A stretch of 64,000 nt of DNA from Macrococcoides psychrotolerans (GCF_038095555.1 NZ_CP124591.1:186001-250000), one strand, 5' to 3'; shown: positions 52,528 to 61,807, numbered from the stretch's first letter. Notes: generated from the letters alone by a model not told the origin. Numbers and translations: made by a program.

Positions 52528-53325
52528 ATGCAGTCTGCTGTCGTAGTAAATCATTTATCTTATCGTTATGAAGATGGCCCATATGTACTGAACGATGTGT
52601 CATTTACAATTGAACATGGAGAATGGATATCCATCGTAGGACATAATGGCTCCGGAAAGTCGACGTTACTTAAACTTATGGGTGCAATCATGCCAGTCAC
52701 TGAAGGTGAAGTCTATATAAATGGCATCAATGTGACTGAAGATACATTTAGCGATGTTCACGAAAAGGTTGGAATCGTGTTTCAAAATCCAGATAATCAA
52801 TTCGTTGGTGCAACTGTTGAAGATGACGTTGCGTTTGGACTGGAGAACTATGGGATTCCTTACGATGAAATGCATAAAAGCGTTCTGGATGCACTGAATG
52901 ATGTCGATATGGGTGCATATTTAACACACGAACCCCATCACTTATCTGGCGGGCAGAAACAGCGTGTTGCAATTGCAGGTGTCATTGCATTGAGTCCAAA
53001 TATTATTATATTAGATGAAGCGACAAGTATGCTGGATCCTGAAGGCAGAATAGAAATATTAGAAGTGATTCGTAAATTACAACGTGAGAAGAACTTAACA
53101 GTTATACATATTACGCATCACCTAGAAGAAACGCTTCAGAGTGATCGTATATTGGTGATGAATAAAGGTTCACTTGTTTTATGTGGGACACCTGAAGAAA
53201 TATATACCCATAGTGAGGCTTTAATCGATATAGGGCTTGACCTGCCATTTGAGATGAAACTGAATCGGTTGATTTTTAACGAAGATGCGTTTGTTACAGA
53301 AATGGAGCTGCTGAACAAATTATGA
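52528..53325 (+). CDS. ecfA1: ECF transporter ATPase A1 (EcfA1/CbiO)
   Basis: One of two ATPases of the energy-coupling-factor module, shared by several vitamin-specific S components. 265 residues: Walker A GHNGSGKST near 38-46, Q-loop FQNPDNQFVG, signature LSGGQKQRV near 141, Walker B IIILDEATSMLDPEG near 160. ATG at 52528 follows GAGGTGATAAT; an open frame from 52504 lies within the promoter. It overlaps ecfA2 by 4 bases. Confidence 0.94.
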   Translation: MQSAVVVNHLSYRYEDGPYVLNDVSFTIEHGEWISIVGHNGSGKSTLLKLMGAIMPVTEGEVYINGINVTEDTFSDVHEKVGIVFQNPDNQFVGATVEDDVAFGLENYGIPYDEMHKSVLDALNDVDMGAYLTHEPHHLSGGQKQRVAIAGVIALSPNIIILDEATSMLDPEGRIEILEVIRKLQREKNLTVIHITHHLEETLQSDRILVMNKGSLVLCGTPEEIYTHSEALIDIGLDLPFEMKLNRLIFNEDAFVTEMELLNKL

Positions 53326-54176
53326 CGATTACATTAAATAACTTAGGCTATTATTATTCAAAAGGGACTCCATTTGAAGTGCGTGCCCTCTATAATATCG
53401 ATATGCATATTGAAGCACATATGTTTTATGGCATAATCGGCCACACAGGCTCTGGAAAGTCGACTGTTATTCAGCATTTCAATGCGCTCGTTAAGCCAAC
53501 TGAAGGTAGTATTACGATAGATGGACTAACCATTACAGGTAAGACAAAGAATAAATACTTAAAACCGATCCGTAAGAAAGTTGGCATGGTCTTTCAATTT
53601 GCTGAACAGCAATTATTTGAAGAAACTGTGCTAAAAGATATTATGTTCGGACCGCTCAATTACGGAGTAGCACCAGAAGACGCTAAAGCACGTGCATACG
53701 AGCTTGTAAAACAATTTGGTATGGAAGAGTCCATATTAAATAAGAGCCCGTTTGAGCTCTCAGGAGGGCAAATGAGACGTATTGCGATAATGGGTGTGCT
53801 TGCAATGAATCCGGACGTGCTGATTCTTGATGAACCTACTGCGGGACTCGACCCGAAAGGACAGCAGGAAATTATGGATATGTTTCATCAATTACAGCAC
53901 GAATTAAATATTACTGTTATCCTTGTGACCCATCAGATGGAGCAGGCAGCCCGCTGTGATTATCTTTATGTTATGCATCAAGGCACTGTTGTTGAGGAAG
54001 GGACACCTGAAGCAATATTCAGCAAAGATCTATCATATTATGATATCCATCCACCACATATTGTTACTTTGCAACGACAAGTTGAAGCGAAACACAATAT
54101 AAAGTTTCCGAAGCTTGCACTCAATATAGAAACGTTTGCAGATATGTATAAGGACTGGAGGGAATCCAATGCTTGA
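53322..54176 (+). CDS. ecfA2: ECF transporter ATPase A2
   Basis: Second ECF ATPase, 284 residues: GHTGSGKST near 39, FQFAEQQLFEETV Q-loop, signature LSGGQMRRI near 145, Walker B VLILDEPTAGLDPKGQ. The C-terminal ~40 residues are longer than in EcfA1, as usual for EcfA2. Starts within the ecfA1 stop (ATGA) and overlaps ecfT by 8 bases. Confidence 0.94.
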   Translation: MTITLNNLGYYYSKGTPFEVRALYNIDMHIEAHMFYGIIGHTGSGKSTVIQHFNALVKPTEGSITIDGLTITGKTKNKYLKPIRKKVGMVFQFAEQQLFEETVLKDIMFGPLNYGVAPEDAKARAYELVKQFGMEESILNKSPFELSGGQMRRIAIMGVLAMNPDVLILDEPTAGLDPKGQQEIMDMFHQLQHELNITVILVTHQMEQAARCDYLYVMHQGTVVEEGTPEAIFSKDLSYYDIHPPHIVTLQRQVEAKHNIKFPKLALNIETFADMYKDWRESNA

Positions 54177-54966
54177 TAAGATGATTCTCGGACGCTTTGT
54201 GCCTTTGCAGAGCTTTGTGCATCGGTTAGACCCGCGCATGAAGATGATCTTCGTCTTTATAATGATGATCTTAATTTTCTTGATGAATAACTGGCAGTCC
54301 TATGCAGTAGGCATTATCCTGATATTCATCATATTGAAAGCATCTAACTTATCGTTTATGTTTTTGTTCAACGGATTAAAACCAATACTATTCTTACTCA
54401 TCTTTACATTGCTCATGCACGTCTTCTTAACAAAAGGAGGTGCGACACTCGTTGATTACGGCATCATTAACATTCAGTCACAAGGGGTAATAATGGGGAT
54501 TATGATTAGTTTACGCTTTACACTCATTGTCTTCTTAACGACGATTATGACACTGACAACGAGCCCGATTGCACTCACAGATGCAATAGAATCTATACTT
54601 AAACCGTTTAAGAGGCTGAAACTCCCGGTTCATGAACTGGCACTGATGATGAGTATTGCGCTGCGTTTTATACCGACACTTATGGATGAAACACAAAAAG
54701 TGATGAAAGCACAAATGTCACGTGGTAGTGATATGACAGCAGGAACGCTTAAAGAGCGTATCAAAGCGGTAATACCATTACTTGTACCACTCTTCGTGTC
54801 CGCATTCAAACGCGCAGAAGATTTAGCCATCGCAATGGAAGTGAGAGGTTATAAAGGGGATGTCGGTCGCACGAAATATCGTAAACTCGACTGGCATATA
54901 TATGACACCTTGTCACTCTTAACACTCATACCGATAACACTACTCATCCTTTATTTAAAAAATTAG
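54169..54966 (+). CDS. ecfT: ECF transporter transmembrane subunit EcfT
   Basis: 265-residue membrane scaffold coupling ATPases to S components. Five or six helices; LDPRMKMIFVF near 20 and the coupling helices with the Ala-Arg-Gly-type motif, here AQMSRGSD near 184, and AMEVRGYKG near 222. ATG at 54169 with CTGGAGGGA 6 bases upstream, overlapping the ecfA2 end. Confidence 0.93.
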   Translation: MLDKMILGRFVPLQSFVHRLDPRMKMIFVFIMMILIFLMNNWQSYAVGIILIFIILKASNLSFMFLFNGLKPILFLLIFTLLMHVFLTKGGATLVDYGIINIQSQGVIMGIMISLRFTLIVFLTTIMTLTTSPIALTDAIESILKPFKRLKLPVHELALMMSIALRFIPTLMDETQKVMKAQMSRGSDMTAGTLKERIKAVIPLLVPLFVSAFKRAEDLAIAMEVRGYKGDVGRTKYRKLDWHIYDTLSLLTLIPITLLILYLKN

Positions 54967-54975
54967 GAGCATATT

Positions 54976-55797
54976 ATGGAACGCATATTATTACAACTAC
55001 AATATAATGGTGCGAACTTTCAAGGATTTCAGATACAAAACGAAGGACGCACCGTACAATATGAGTTAGAACGCATATTAAAACGCATGCACAAACAATT
55101 TGTACGAATACACCCGTCATCACGTACGGACAAAGGTGTGCATGCGCGCATGCAATACGTCCACTTTGATACACCACTCTCAATCCCAGAATCAAAGTGG
55201 CAGCATGCCTTTAATTCCGCATTACCTGACGACATATACATTACACAAGTAACGAAGATCAGTGAACATTTCCATTCACGATACGACTGTATCGGCAAAG
55301 CATACCGCTATAAAGTATACGTATCAGAACACCGTAACGTGATGTATACAGGACAGATGACATACATTAAAACAAAGCTGGACGTTAACAAAATGAACGA
55401 CGCAGCACAACATTTTCTTGGGACACATAACTTTACCTCATTCTGTTCAGCAAAGACAGAAATAGAGAATAAAGAACGCACACTTTACCGCTTTGAAGTA
55501 ACTGAAACACATGAAGGCTATGATTTCTTAGTTATCGGAAGCGGCTTCCTCTACAATATGGTGCGCATCATGGTGCAGTATTTAATCGACGTCGGCACAG
55601 GACAAAAAGATGGCGACAGTATCCCTGCAATCATTCAGGCACAAGACCGAACAAAAGCAGGCAAGACCGCACCAGCAGAAGGACTCTACCTGGAGAAAAT
55701 CTATCTCGACATTGAAACATTAAAGCAAGATATACCACAAGGTACAGCCACTATCTTTAAAAACCAGAAACATACGATGAACGACGAACAACTTTAA
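54976..55797 (+). CDS. truA: tRNA pseudouridine(38-40) synthase
   Basis: 273 residues; isomerises uridines 38-40 in the tRNA anticodon arm. Catalytic aspartate in SSRTDKGVHA near 53 (Asp55 region), YRYKVY near 111 and GSGFLYNMVRIMV near 193. Starts 9 bases after ecfT with AGGAGC as RBS. Codon use is somewhat richer in C-ending codons than neighbours. Keeps the S. aureus order ecfT-truA-rplM-rpsI. Confidence 0.93.
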   Translation: MERILLQLQYNGANFQGFQIQNEGRTVQYELERILKRMHKQFVRIHPSSRTDKGVHARMQYVHFDTPLSIPESKWQHAFNSALPDDIYITQVTKISEHFHSRYDCIGKAYRYKVYVSEHRNVMYTGQMTYIKTKLDVNKMNDAAQHFLGTHNFTSFCSAKTEIENKERTLYRFEVTETHEGYDFLVIGSGFLYNMVRIMVQYLIDVGTGQKDGDSIPAIIQAQDRTKAGKTAPAEGLYLEKIYLDIETLKQDIPQGTATIFKNQKHTMNDEQL

Positions 55798-55837
55798 CGA
55801 AAAATGAAAAATAAACACATAAATTATAGGAATACCA

Positions 55838-55975
55838 TTGACAAACACCACCAAAATGTTATAAGATAAACAACGGTATTGTTTAATATCAACCACGACA
55901 ATAAGCCCCGGAAACTTATTGTGTTACAGATATATAGACAGGATTTAGAGGGAACTTTTTTTATTTTAGGAGGAA
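55838..55975 (+). ncRNA. Promoter and L13-type leader of rplM-rpsI
   Basis: -35 TTGACA at 55838-55843, 16-base spacer, -10 TATAAG at 55860-55865. The following ~110 untranslated bases contain a stem CAATAAG/CTTATTG with a CCCCGGAAA loop near 55900-55922 and a conserved-looking tail before the RBS. The position fits the Firmicutes L13 leader, a ribosomal-protein autoregulatory element; structure match not computed. Confidence 0.7.
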
Positions 55976-55981
55976 AATATT

Positions 55982-56419
55982 ATGCGTCAAACATTCATGG
56001 CAAACGAATCAAACATTGACCGCAAATGGTACGTAATTGATGCTGAAGGTAAGACTATGGGTCGCCTTTCATCTGAAGTTGCATCAATCTTACGCGGTAA
56101 ACATAAACCAACATTCACACCACACGTTGACTGTGGAGATCACGTGATTTTAATCAACGCTGAGAAAATTTACTTATCAGGTAACAAACCAGAAGACAAA
56201 ATTTACTACCGTCACTCAAATCACCCAGGCGGAATTAAATCAATCTCTGCTGGTGAATTACGCGAGAAAAACCCAGTGCGTTTAATGGAAACTTCAATCA
56301 AAGGTATGTTACCTAAAGGTTCTTTAGGAGACAAAATGTTCAAGAAGTTACACGTATATGCTGGAGCTGAGCATCCACATACAGCACAACAACCTGAAAA
56401 CTACGAGTTACGTGGTTAA
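55982..56419 (+). CDS. rplM: 50S ribosomal protein L13
   Basis: 145 residues; early 50S assembly protein. KWYVIDAEGKTMGRLSSEVA near 16-35 and MLPKGSLGDKMFKKLHVYAGAEHPH near 108-132. RBS TTAGGAGG. Transcribed with rpsI. Confidence 0.98.
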   Translation: MRQTFMANESNIDRKWYVIDAEGKTMGRLSSEVASILRGKHKPTFTPHVDCGDHVILINAEKIYLSGNKPEDKIYYRHSNHPGGIKSISAGELREKNPVRLMETSIKGMLPKGSLGDKMFKKLHVYAGAEHPHTAQQPENYELRG

Positions 56420-56438
56420 TTAAGAGGAGGACAATACA

Positions 56439-56831
56439 TTGGCACAAGTTGAATATAAAGGCACAGGCCGTCGTAAACATTCAGTAGCACGTGTTCGTTT
56501 AATTCCTGGTGAAGGAAACATCACTATCAATGGACGTGACGTACGTGACTACCTACCATTTGAATCATTAATTTTAGACTTAAACCAACCATTCGATATC
56601 ACTGAAACTAAAGGTAACTACGATGTTCTAGTAAACGTTAATGGTGGAGGATTAACTGGTCAAGCACAAGCTATTCGTCATGGTATCTCACGTGCTTTAT
56701 TAGAAGCAGATCCAGAATACCGTGGTTCATTAAAACGCGCGGGTATGTTAACACGTGACCCACGTATGAAAGAACGTAAGAAGCCAGGTCTTAAAGGCGC
56801 TCGTCGTTCACCACAGTTCTCAAAACGTTAA
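56439..56831 (+). CDS. rpsI: 30S ribosomal protein S9
   Basis: 130 residues. TTG start at 56439 with AGAGGAGG 9 bases upstream. YKGTGRRKHSVARVRLIPG start and RKKPGLKGARRSPQFSKR end; the C-terminal arginine reaches the P-site tRNA. Last conserved gene before the accessory island. Confidence 0.98.
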   Translation: MAQVEYKGTGRRKHSVARVRLIPGEGNITINGRDVRDYLPFESLILDLNQPFDITETKGNYDVLVNVNGGGLTGQAQAIRHGISRALLEADPEYRGSLKRAGMLTRDPRMKERKKPGLKGARRSPQFSKR

Positions 56832-56855
56832 TATCGTTGCTATATCAACGTTTAC

Positions 56856-56890
56856 AGCACTTCTCGAAATTATTCGAGAGGTGCTTTTTT
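56856..56890 (+). terminator. Terminator after rpsI
   Basis: AGCAC-T-TCTCGAA pairs with TTCGAGA-G-GTGCT around ATTA, then six T's. Marks the left border of the accessory island. Confidence 0.9.
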
Positions 56891-56962
56891 ATATGGTTTG
56901 TGCATGAATAATACCCCGTTAATACCCCTGGACTTGATAAGTTCATGTTATATTTTCGTTTG

Positions 56963-57353
56963 TCAAAATAAGCTAGACAATTTCTCATCTTCGATGAAAC
57001 TCATAAATACTTCCAATGGTGTTTTATAGCCCAGTGATTTTCTAGGACGATGATTAATATTTTGAGCAACACTAATGATATGATCATCAGTGACTGAATT
57101 AAAGTCTAATTCTTTATCTAATCCACTGCGTCTAAGTATCCCGTTAGAATGTTCATTCAATCCACGTTGCGACGGAGTGCCGGGGTCAGCAAAGAATATT
57201 GAGATATCGTGTCGGTTACAGATTGTTTTCCAGTTGGAGAACTCCTTACCACAATCGAAAGTAATCGATTTAAATATATGTGGAGGTAAAGCTGAAAACA
57301 TAGAGTGAAGAGCATCTTCAATATCATCTGTCTTGCGACCTTGAGGTCGTATA
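56963..57353 (-). mobile_element. IS30-family transposase fragment (C-terminal part)
   Basis: About 130 codons survive, from RPQGRKTDDIEDALHS through SITFDCGKEFSNWK, FADPGTPSQRGLNEHSNG and the end INHRPRKSLGYKTPLEVF to the stop at 56963. These carry the second Asp and the final Glu of the IS30 DDE triad; the first Asp and the whole N-terminal DNA-binding domain are missing. The 5' end runs without a gap into a histidine-kinase remnant, so this is an inactive leftover. I did not find intact terminal inverted repeats. Confidence 0.85.
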
Positions 57354-57511
57354 GTGATAATCAGGATATCAAGTATAAAACCAGCGCCTGTGCCTAGTTT
57401 GCTCTCAACTTCAATATTCCTCCATGCAATGCCACAATTTCTTTGGCGATGGACAAACCAAGACTAAAGTTTCTATTTAAATGGCTATCAAATTTTCTGA
57501 ACGCTGAAAAA
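57354..57511 (-). pseudogene. Histidine-kinase C-terminal remnant, frameshifted
   Basis: Reading the minus strand, one frame gives FDSHLNRNFSLGLSIAKEIV then ALHGG, and after a one-base deletion the next frame gives NIEVESKLGTGAGFILDI. These are the F and G2 boxes and final strand of a sensor-kinase ATPase domain. Upstream parts and any response regulator are absent. Placed just before the copper cassette, it may be what is left of a metal-responsive two-component system; that is inference. Confidence 0.75.
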
Positions 57512-57529
57512 TAAAAAATACTAAATAGT

Positions 57530-57558
57530 ATATACGCTCAGGGGGTATATGTTATACT
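57530..57558 (+). promoter_or_regulatory. CsoR-like operator and promoter of copB
   Basis: ATATAC (57530-57535) and GTATAT (57545-57550) flank a GC-rich GCTCAGGGG centre, the usual look of a copper-sensor CsoR site (arms around a G/C tract). A -10-like TATACT follows at 57553-57558, so the operator covers the spacer and -35 region. CsoR itself is not encoded here. Confidence 0.6.
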
Positions 57559-57608
57559 CACATTATCTTATTACTATCTCTAAAAATATAAAATTAGGAG
57601 GTTTTATT

Positions 57609-59654
57609 TTGCCGAATAATGAAAAACATCAAAATCATGAGAATCATAGCCATCAAGAACATGAGAATCACGCTAGTCATGACGATCATGCACATCATCA
57701 TCATGGAAATTTTAAAATTAAATTCTTTATTTCTTTGATTTTTGCGATACCGATTATTATCTTATCGCCCATGATGGGGATTAAATTACCGTTTCAATTT
57801 TCATTTACAGGGTCAGATTGGATTGTATTAATTCTTGCTACTATTTTATTCTTTTATGGAGGAAAGCCATTTTTATCAGGGGCTAAAGATGAAATTTCAA
57901 CTAAGAAACCTGGAATGATGACGCTTGTTGCTCTAGGTATTTCAGTTGCTTATATTTATAGTTTATACGCCTTTTATATGAATAACTTCAGTGGTTCATC
58001 CACACATACAATGGACTTTTTCTGGGAATTAGCGACTTTAATTTTAATCATGTTATTAGGTCATTGGATTGAAATGAACGCAGTAGGTAATGCAGGCAAT
58101 GCACTGAAGAAAATGGCAGAACTTTTACCTAATACTGCAGTGAAACTGATTGATAATAATCAACGAGAAGAAGTTAAAATATCAGATATTCATATTGGCG
58201 ATATTGTGGAAGTCAGAGCAGGCGAAAGTATACCTACAGACGGAATCATTGTTCAAGGAGAAACATCAATTGATGAATCATTAGTTACTGGCGAATCAAA
58301 AAAAGTTTATAAAACTCATAATGATGATGTTATTGGGGGTTCAATTAATGGTTCAGGCACAATACAAGTTAAAGTGACAGCTACGGGTGAAAACGGCTAC
58401 CTATCTCAAGTTATGGGTCTTGTTAACCAAGCACAAAACGATAAGTCAAAAGCTGAACTCCTCTCGGATAAAGTCGCAGGTTATTTGTTTTACTTTGCCG
58501 TAGGAATTGGGCTGATTTCATTTATTGTATGGATGCTTATTCAAAATAACGTTGATTTCGCACTCGAACGACTTGTAACCGTATTAGTTATTGCTTGTCC
58601 TCATGCATTGGGATTGGCAATACCTTTAGTTACAGCACGTTCTACTTCTATAGGTGCACATAATGGTTTAATCATAAAAAACAGAGAATCTATAGAAATC
58701 GCACAACACATTGATTACATCATGATGGATAAAACTGGGACACTTACTGAAGGTAACTTTTCAGTGAATCACTATGAAAGTTTTACGAACGAGCTAAATA
58801 ATGAAGAAATATTGAGTCTATTTACTTCATTAGAAAGTAACTCTAATCATCCACTTGCCACTGGTATTGTTGATTTTGCTAAAGGCAAAAATATTTCATA
58901 TGCTACTCCTCAAGAAGTTAATAATATTCCAGGTGTAGGCTTAGAAGGCACAGTTGATAATAAAAAACTCAAAATAGTGAATGTTTCTTATCTCGATAAA
59001 AGCAATTTTGATTATAATAAAGAACAATTTACGAATCTCGCTCAACAAGGGAATTCTATTAGTTACCTAATTCATGACCGACAAGTTATTGGTATTATCG
59101 CACAAGGGGATAAAATTAAAGAAAGTTCAAAACAAATGGTTTCGGATTTATTATCGAGAAACATTACGCCAGTCATGCTTACAGGCGATAATAAAGAAGT
59201 GGCACAAGCAGTGGCTGAAGAATTAGGCATTAGTGATGTCCACGCGCAATTGATGCCCGAAGATAAAGAAAGAATTATCCAAGATTATCAAAGCAATGGT
59301 AGCAAAATCATGATGGTTGGTGATGGTATCAATGATGCGCCAAGCCTTATTAGAGCAGATATTGGTATGGCAATTGGCGCAGGGACAGATGTAGCTGTTG
59401 AATCGGGGGATGTCATACTCGTTAAAAGTAATCCTTCTGATATTATCAATTTTTTGTCCCTTTCAAAAAATACGATGAAAAAAATGGTTCAAAATTTATG
59501 GTGGGGCGCAGGATATAACGTGATTGCAGTTCCTCTTGCAGCTGGTATATTAGCTCCTATTGGTTTAATATTATCACCTGCTATGGGTGCAATACTTATG
59601 TCTTTAAGTACGATTATCGTAGCAATTAATGCATTTACATTAAAATTAAAATAA
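57609..59654 (+). CDS. copB: Copper-exporting P1B-type ATPase CopB
   Basis: 681-residue membrane pump exporting copper. The N-terminus (residues 1-33) is histidine-rich (HENHSHQEHENHASH and DDHAHHHH) instead of a CxxC domain. Membrane CPH motif ACPHALGLA near 328 marks the CopB subgroup; actuator TGES near 226, phosphorylation DKTGTLT near 373, nucleotide-site SNHPLA near 412 and hinge GDGINDAPSL near 571. Start is TTG at 57609, fixed by AGGAGG at 57598-57603; the open frame back to 57549 would begin inside the operator. First gene of the copper cassette, followed by the broken mco and copL. AT-rich and likely acquired. Confidence 0.93.
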   Translation: MPNNEKHQNHENHSHQEHENHASHDDHAHHHHGNFKIKFFISLIFAIPIIILSPMMGIKLPFQFSFTGSDWIVLILATILFFYGGKPFLSGAKDEISTKKPGMMTLVALGISVAYIYSLYAFYMNNFSGSSTHTMDFFWELATLILIMLLGHWIEMNAVGNAGNALKKMAELLPNTAVKLIDNNQREEVKISDIHIGDIVEVRAGESIPTDGIIVQGETSIDESLVTGESKKVYKTHNDDVIGGSINGSGTIQVKVTATGENGYLSQVMGLVNQAQNDKSKAELLSDKVAGYLFYFAVGIGLISFIVWMLIQNNVDFALERLVTVLVIACPHALGLAIPLVTARSTSIGAHNGLIIKNRESIEIAQHIDYIMMDKTGTLTEGNFSVNHYESFTNELNNEEILSLFTSLESNSNHPLATGIVDFAKGKNISYATPQEVNNIPGVGLEGTVDNKKLKIVNVSYLDKSNFDYNKEQFTNLAQQGNSISYLIHDRQVIGIIAQGDKIKESSKQMVSDLLSRNITPVMLTGDNKEVAQAVAEELGISDVHAQLMPEDKERIIQDYQSNGSKIMMVGDGINDAPSLIRADIGMAIGAGTDVAVESGDVILVKSNPSDIINFLSLSKNTMKKMVQNLWWGAGYNVIAVPLAAGILAPIGLILSPAMGAILMSLSTIIVAINAFTLKLK

Positions 59655-59668
59655 AAGAGGTAAATATA

Positions 59669-60386
59669 ATGTATAAAAATGTTCACAATTTTAATTACGT
59701 TATTTTCTATAATGTTTATGGTTCCTAATGATACTTTTGCAGATGGTAAGCATAACATGATGGACATGAAAGAAAATGATCAAAAGCGAATTGATATGAT
59801 GGATATGAAAAGTCATGACGAAAGAAAAAATTTGAATTCTTCACAAGGAAAAATGAAATAACATTTCCCAAAGTTTTAGAGCCTAAAAAAGATAACAATG
59901 GTTATAAAAGTTATACATTAAAAGCGCAAAAAGGAAAGACAGAATTTTACAAAGTTAATTTCTCTAACACTTTAGGATAAAATGGAAATTTACTTGGCCC
60001 AACCTTAAAATAAAAAAAGGAGATAAGGTTAAAATTAAGTTAGTCAACAACTTAGATGAAAATACAACATTTCATTGGCATGGGTTAGAAATAGATGGAA
60101 AAGTGGATGGAGGCCCTTCTCAAGTTATAAAACCAGGAAAAGAAAAAACAATAAAATTTGAGGTTAAACAAGAGGCTGCTACATTATGGTATCATCCCCA
60201 CCCCTCCCCAAATACAGCTAAATAGGTTTATAATGGTTTATCAGGGTTATTATATATAGAGGATGACAAAAAGAATAATTATCCTAGCAATTATGGGAAA
60301 AATGATTTGCCTATGATAATCCAAGATAAAACATTCTTGAGCATGAAGATAATGGAATGATGGGACAAATAAAAGTAACAAAATAA
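59669..60386 (+). pseudogene. mco: Multicopper oxidase (mco) pseudogene with internal deletion
   Basis: An RBS (AAGAGG) and ATG at 59669 open the gene, but a frameshift follows at once; the signal-peptide region continues from 59679 in another frame (MFTILITLFSIMFMVPND). Further stops and shifts interrupt the first cupredoxin domain, still readable as FHWHGLEIDGKVDGGPS and ATLWYHPHPSPNTAK then VYNGLSGLLYIEDD. After LPMIIQDKTF it jumps to the C-terminal end LEHEDNGMMGQIKVTK and stop at 60386. An intact enzyme is about 470-480 residues, so roughly 700 bases of domains 2 and 3 are lost, including most type 1 and trinuclear copper ligands. Not functional. Confidence 0.88.
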
Positions 60387-60405
60387 TTTATAAGGAGAAT
60401 TCAAT

Positions 60406-60948
60406 ATGATGAAAAAATTGAGCTTAATTATAGTAGCTTCAGGATTAGTATTATCAGCTTGTTCAACTGGTGAGGAAGAAGAAAATTCTAAAGATCAAAA
60501 ACAAGAAAACCATATGAATCATAAGAGTGAAAGTAAAGCCCCAGATAATATGAAAAGTACAGATGACAGTAAATATAAAAAGGACGATAAAATAACAATT
60601 ACAGCTGATCATATGCCTGGTATGAAAAATGCCAAAGGTACTGTGAAAGGTGCTTATAAAACGTATGCTTATGTCGTGAGTTACACACCTACAAATGGTG
60701 ATGAAAAAGTTAATAATCACAAATGGGTCGTTAATGAGGAAGTTGCAGATGCCCCTGAAAATGGATTCAAGAAAGGTGATACAGTTAAATTAGAAGCTGA
60801 CCATATGCCTGGTATGAAAGGTGCAGAAGCTCAAATTGATGATGTAGAAAAAACAACCGTTTATATGGTGGATTATAAATCAACAGAAAACGATGAGATG
60901 GTTAAAAATCATAAATGGATGACAACTGACGAACTAAAATCTCGTTAA
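60406..60948 (+). CDS. copL: Copper-binding lipoprotein CopL (tandem DUF1541)
   Basis: 180-residue surface lipoprotein: signal peptide with lipobox LSAC, lipidated Cys19 (Cys18 if the second ATG is used). A polar, Met/His-containing linker (about 20-60) precedes two YdhK/DUF1541 repeats, each starting with ADHMPGMK (about 67 and 127) and ending NHKW. The Met/His motifs suit copper binding outside the membrane. CopL is known from S. aureus copper islands downstream of copB. RBS AAGGAG before ATGATG. Intact despite the broken mco before it. Confidence 0.9.
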   Translation: MMKKLSLIIVASGLVLSACSTGEEEENSKDQKQENHMNHKSESKAPDNMKSTDDSKYKKDDKITITADHMPGMKNAKGTVKGAYKTYAYVVSYTPTNGDEKVNNHKWVVNEEVADAPENGFKKGDTVKLEADHMPGMKGAEAQIDDVEKTTVYMVDYKSTENDEMVKNHKWMTTDELKSR

Positions 60949-61044
60949 TGTCTATCATTTTAAAGCTTTAAAGTATTTAGTTAGTTATTCACAAATGCAA
61001 TATGAATTCCCTTTGTTAAGTAGACAAGCAAATAAATAAAATTT

Positions 61045-61085
61045 ATGGCTACTCTCATTATCGTGGATATGAGAGTAGCCATTTG
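61045..61085 (+). terminator. Hairpin terminator after copL
   Basis: ATGGCTACTCTCAT and ATGAGAGTAGCCAT pair perfectly around TATCGTGGAT; only a weak T tract follows. Marks the right end of the copper cassette. The next 250 bases (to 61339) hold nothing I can identify. Confidence 0.65.
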
Positions 61086-61339
61086 TATAGAAAAATCAGG
61101 AGTTATTTATGTTTTTTGCAATTTAACAAGTAAAATTACTGCAATATAAAACGGAAAGTGACAAAGTGAATTAGGAATTAAATTCAAAGCATATTAGTAA
61201 CTTAAACGACCGTTAAACATATAAAAATTCTATATGTAGAAATATTAATTGAATTAGATACAATATAAACATTAAATGAGAACTAGAAAATTCTAGCTTA
61301 ATTTTACAATCGACGTATTTAAAACTTTTTTGATGATGA

Positions 61340-61681
61340 TTAATGAGGGTATTTATTTTTAATTAACTTATAGACAGCTTTATCGAATGATTCATCACGA
61401 TCAACTTCACTTGAATCGATTGTAATAAATTCAAAAAGTTGCGTAGATCCTTTCTCTACAACAAGATGGTGTGCAAGTCCTTCAATATCTGAAATTAAGT
61501 CTTCATTTTTAAAAAATACCTTTTCAGGTATATCAGTAATCGTTAATATATATATCATATCTTCTTCCCAAATAAAGACTTCAAGCGATGTATTGTTATA
61601 TGTAGGTTCTGGATATACTGATCCTGGGAACATATACCAATGTTCAAGGTTTGGCAATCTTAAGTTTCTAGTTAATGTCAT
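61340..61681 (-). CDS. Hypothetical protein, unknown function
   Basis: 113 residues, acidic, soluble by composition: no long hydrophobic stretch, start MTLTRNLRLPNLEHWYMFPG, later a likely beta-rich middle (LEVFIWEEDMIYILTITD). AAAGGAG lies 8 bases before the ATG, supporting a real gene. Isolated and divergent from the S66 peptidase gene. No family recognised. Confidence 0.6.
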   Translation of the reverse strand: MTLTRNLRLPNLEHWYMFPGSVYPEPTYNNTSLEVFIWEEDMIYILTITDIPEKVFFKNEDLISDIEGLAHHLVVEKGSTQLFEFITIDSSEVDRDESFDKAVYKLIKNKYPH

Positions 61682-61807
61682 TATAATACTCCTTTGATAG
61701 TAATTAGTGGCAATTATATATAAAATAATAGAAAATACAAATAATTGTATTAATTAATAAAAATGATTGTTTAAAGAATAGTATTGAATATTTTGGAGGG
61801 ATTATAA

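Noticed and set aside
57090..57308. Plus-strand 72-codon frame over the transposase remnant
   Set aside because: Antisense to clear IS30 coding sequence and without RBS.
59679..59861. Separate 60-residue secreted Met/Asp-rich protein
   Set aside because: It is the signal-peptide region of the mco pseudogene; downstream sequence keeps the oxidase motifs in other frames.
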